Assembly (NCBI RefSeq): GCF_014648675.1
Contig: NZ_BMRO01000009.1
Coordinates: 367,981-406,827 of the forward strand
Direction: 5' to 3'
Length of the DNA stretch: 38,847 bases
DNA from: Actinomadura livida
GTDB lineage: Bacteria > Actinomycetota > Actinomycetes > Streptosporangiales > Streptosporangiaceae
The notes under the pieces were generated by a model. That model worked only from the letters and a program-made list of their open reading frames with translations. It was not told where the DNA came from and searched no databases. A program made the translations under genes and the position numbers. Numbering within the stretch: position 1 is the stretch's first letter; every line of letters starts with the position of its first letter. Positions 37,706 to 38,847 of the stretch are shown here, piece by piece.

Positions 37706-38847
37706 ATGGCGGATGAGCAGAAGCTCGTCGACTACCTGAAATGGACGACGGCCGAACTGCACCGGACACGGGAGCGGCTCGCCGAGGCCGAGTCCGCCGA
37801 CTCCGAGCCGATCGCGATCGTGGGGATGGGCTGCCGCTACCCGGGCGCCGCCCGCACCCCCGACGAGCTGTGGCGGCTCGTCGCCGACGGAACCGACGCC
37901 GTGTCCGCCTTCCCCTCCGACCGGGGCTGGAACCTGGACGCGCTCCGCCACCCGGACCTGGAGCGCCGGGGCACCAGCTACGCCCACGAGGGGGCGTTCC
38001 TCTACGACGCGGGCCGGTTCGACGCCGAGTTCTTCGGGATCAGCCCGCGCGACGCGCTGGCGACCGATCCGCAGCAGCGCCTCCTGCTGGAGACCGCGTG
38101 GGAGGCCGTCGAGAGCGCCGGCATCGATCCCTCGGACTTGCAGGGCAGCCGAACCGGGGTGTTCGCCGGGATCATCTACCTGGACTACGGGACGGGCTTC
38201 CAGCGGATGCCCGAGGAGTTCGACGGCCAGATCGGGATCGGCGGCGCCGCCAGTTTCGCCTCCGGCCGGGTCGCCTACAGCCTGGGCCTGGAAGGGCCCG
38301 CCGTCACCGTCGACACCGCCTGCTCCTCGGCGCTGGTGGCGCTGCACTGGGCCTGCCGGTCGCTCCGGCTCGGCGAGTGCGATCTCGCCCTCGCCGGCGG
38401 CGCGACCATCATGTGCACCCCCGCCCTCTTCGTGGAGTTCTCGCGGCAGCGGGGCCTGGCCCGTGACGGGCGCTGCAAGTCGTTCGCGGCGGCGGCCGAC
38501 GGTACGGGCTGGGGTGAGGGCGTCGGGCTCCTCTTGGTGGAGCGGCTGTCGGACGCGCAGCGCAACGGCCACCCGGTTCTGGCGATCGTGCGCGGATCGG
38601 CGGTCAATCAGGACGGTGCGAGCAACGGGTTGACGGCGCCGAACGGGCCGTCCCAGCAGCGGGTGATCCAGGACGCGCTGGCCAGTGCCCGCCTGACCCC
38701 CGCAGACGTCGACGCCGTGGAGGCCCACGGCACCGGCACCACACTGGGCGACCCGATCGAAGCCCAAGCACTCATCGCCACCTACGGCCAGCAACGCGCT
38801 GGCGACCGGCCTCTGCGGCTCGGCTCCATCAAGTCCAACATCGGGCA
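37706..38847 (+). CDS. modular type I polyketide synthase, N-terminal part (cut by window edge)
   Basis: 380 codons are visible. MADEQKLVDYLKWTTAELHR followed by TRERLAEAES is a class 1a N-terminal docking coiled coil. A full extender KS then starts at EPIAIVGMGCRYPG. It has the acylating Cys in DTACSSALVALH, plus VEAHGTGTTLGDP, and stops at the edge within KSNIGH. The ATG at 37706 has a GAGGGG stretch upstream and is 18 bp after the ACP stop. The docking helix fits the C-terminal docking region of the first PKS, so this protein probably takes the chain from module 2. The rest of its modules lie beyond the window. The Cys rules out a KSQ loading role. Confidence 0.95.
   Translation, partial: MADEQKLVDYLKWTTAELHRTRERLAEAESADSEPIAIVGMGCRYPGAARTPDELWRLVADGTDAVSAFPSDRGWNLDALRHPDLERRGTSYAHEGAFLYDAGRFDAEFFGISPRDALATDPQQRLLLETAWEAVESAGIDPSDLQGSRTGVFAGIIYLDYGTGFQRMPEEFDGQIGIGGAASFASGRVAYSLGLEGPAVTVDTACSSALVALHWACRSLRLGECDLALAGGATIMCTPALFVEFSRQRGLARDGRCKSFAAAADGTGWGEGVGLLLVERLSDAQRNGHPVLAIVRGSAVNQDGASNGLTAPNGPSQQRVIQDALASARLTPADVDAVEAHGTGTTLGDPIEAQALIATYGQQRAGDRPLRLGSIKSNIG

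Overview
The window is about 73% GC, with mostly GC-rich third codon positions, many GTG starts, 1-4 base gene overlaps and a modular type I polyketide synthase (PKS). This points to a filamentous actinomycete. Actinomadura or another member of the Streptosporangiales is a guess; no 16S or other marker is present. No tRNA, rRNA, CRISPR array or insertion sequence was seen.

Left third (1-10.75 kb): a catabolic island. The 3' part of an IclR-family regulator reads rightward and meets leftward genes head-on. There are two leftward transcription units. The right one encodes an MhpB-type extradiol dioxygenase, an MhpC-like hydrolase and a second alpha/beta hydrolase. The left one encodes an MhpA-type hydroxylase, a KstD-like flavoprotein, an SDR dehydrogenase, a second KstD-like flavoprotein and a cyclase-family hydrolase. 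The same 15-bp IclR-style operator motif lies upstream of each unit. MhpA and MhpB closely match the 3-(3-hydroxyphenyl)propionate meta-cleavage enzymes. The flavoproteins, SDR and cyclase probably act on a related, perhaps alicyclic or steroid-like, precursor.

Middle (10.75-13.4 kb): an AraC-type regulator with a RibD/DHFR-fold protein, a truncated DUF6510 relic, a CBS-pair protein, and about 640 bp with no convincing gene.

Right two thirds (13.4 kb to the edge): the left end of a type I PKS cluster. It begins with a BTAD (SARP-like) regulator and a large LAL-type LuxR regulator. A DUF5988 small protein and a PptH-PptT pair follow on the opposite strand. PptT adds, and PptH in mycobacteria removes, the phosphopantetheine arm of carrier proteins. 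A 4934-residue PKS then reads KSQ-AT-ACP / KS-AT-DH-KR-ACP / KS-AT-DH-ER-KR-ACP with a C-terminal docking region. Next come a type II thioesterase, an FkbH-like glyceryl-ACP synthase, a stand-alone ACP, and a second PKS with an N-terminal docking helix, cut by the window edge. The first PKS is predicted to release a hex-4-enoyl chain, or a one-carbon-longer chain if the loading AT takes methylmalonyl. FkbH plus ACP should make glyceryl-ACP, either for a methoxymalonyl-type extender or for a C3 tetronate-type unit. The genes that would decide between these are outside the window.
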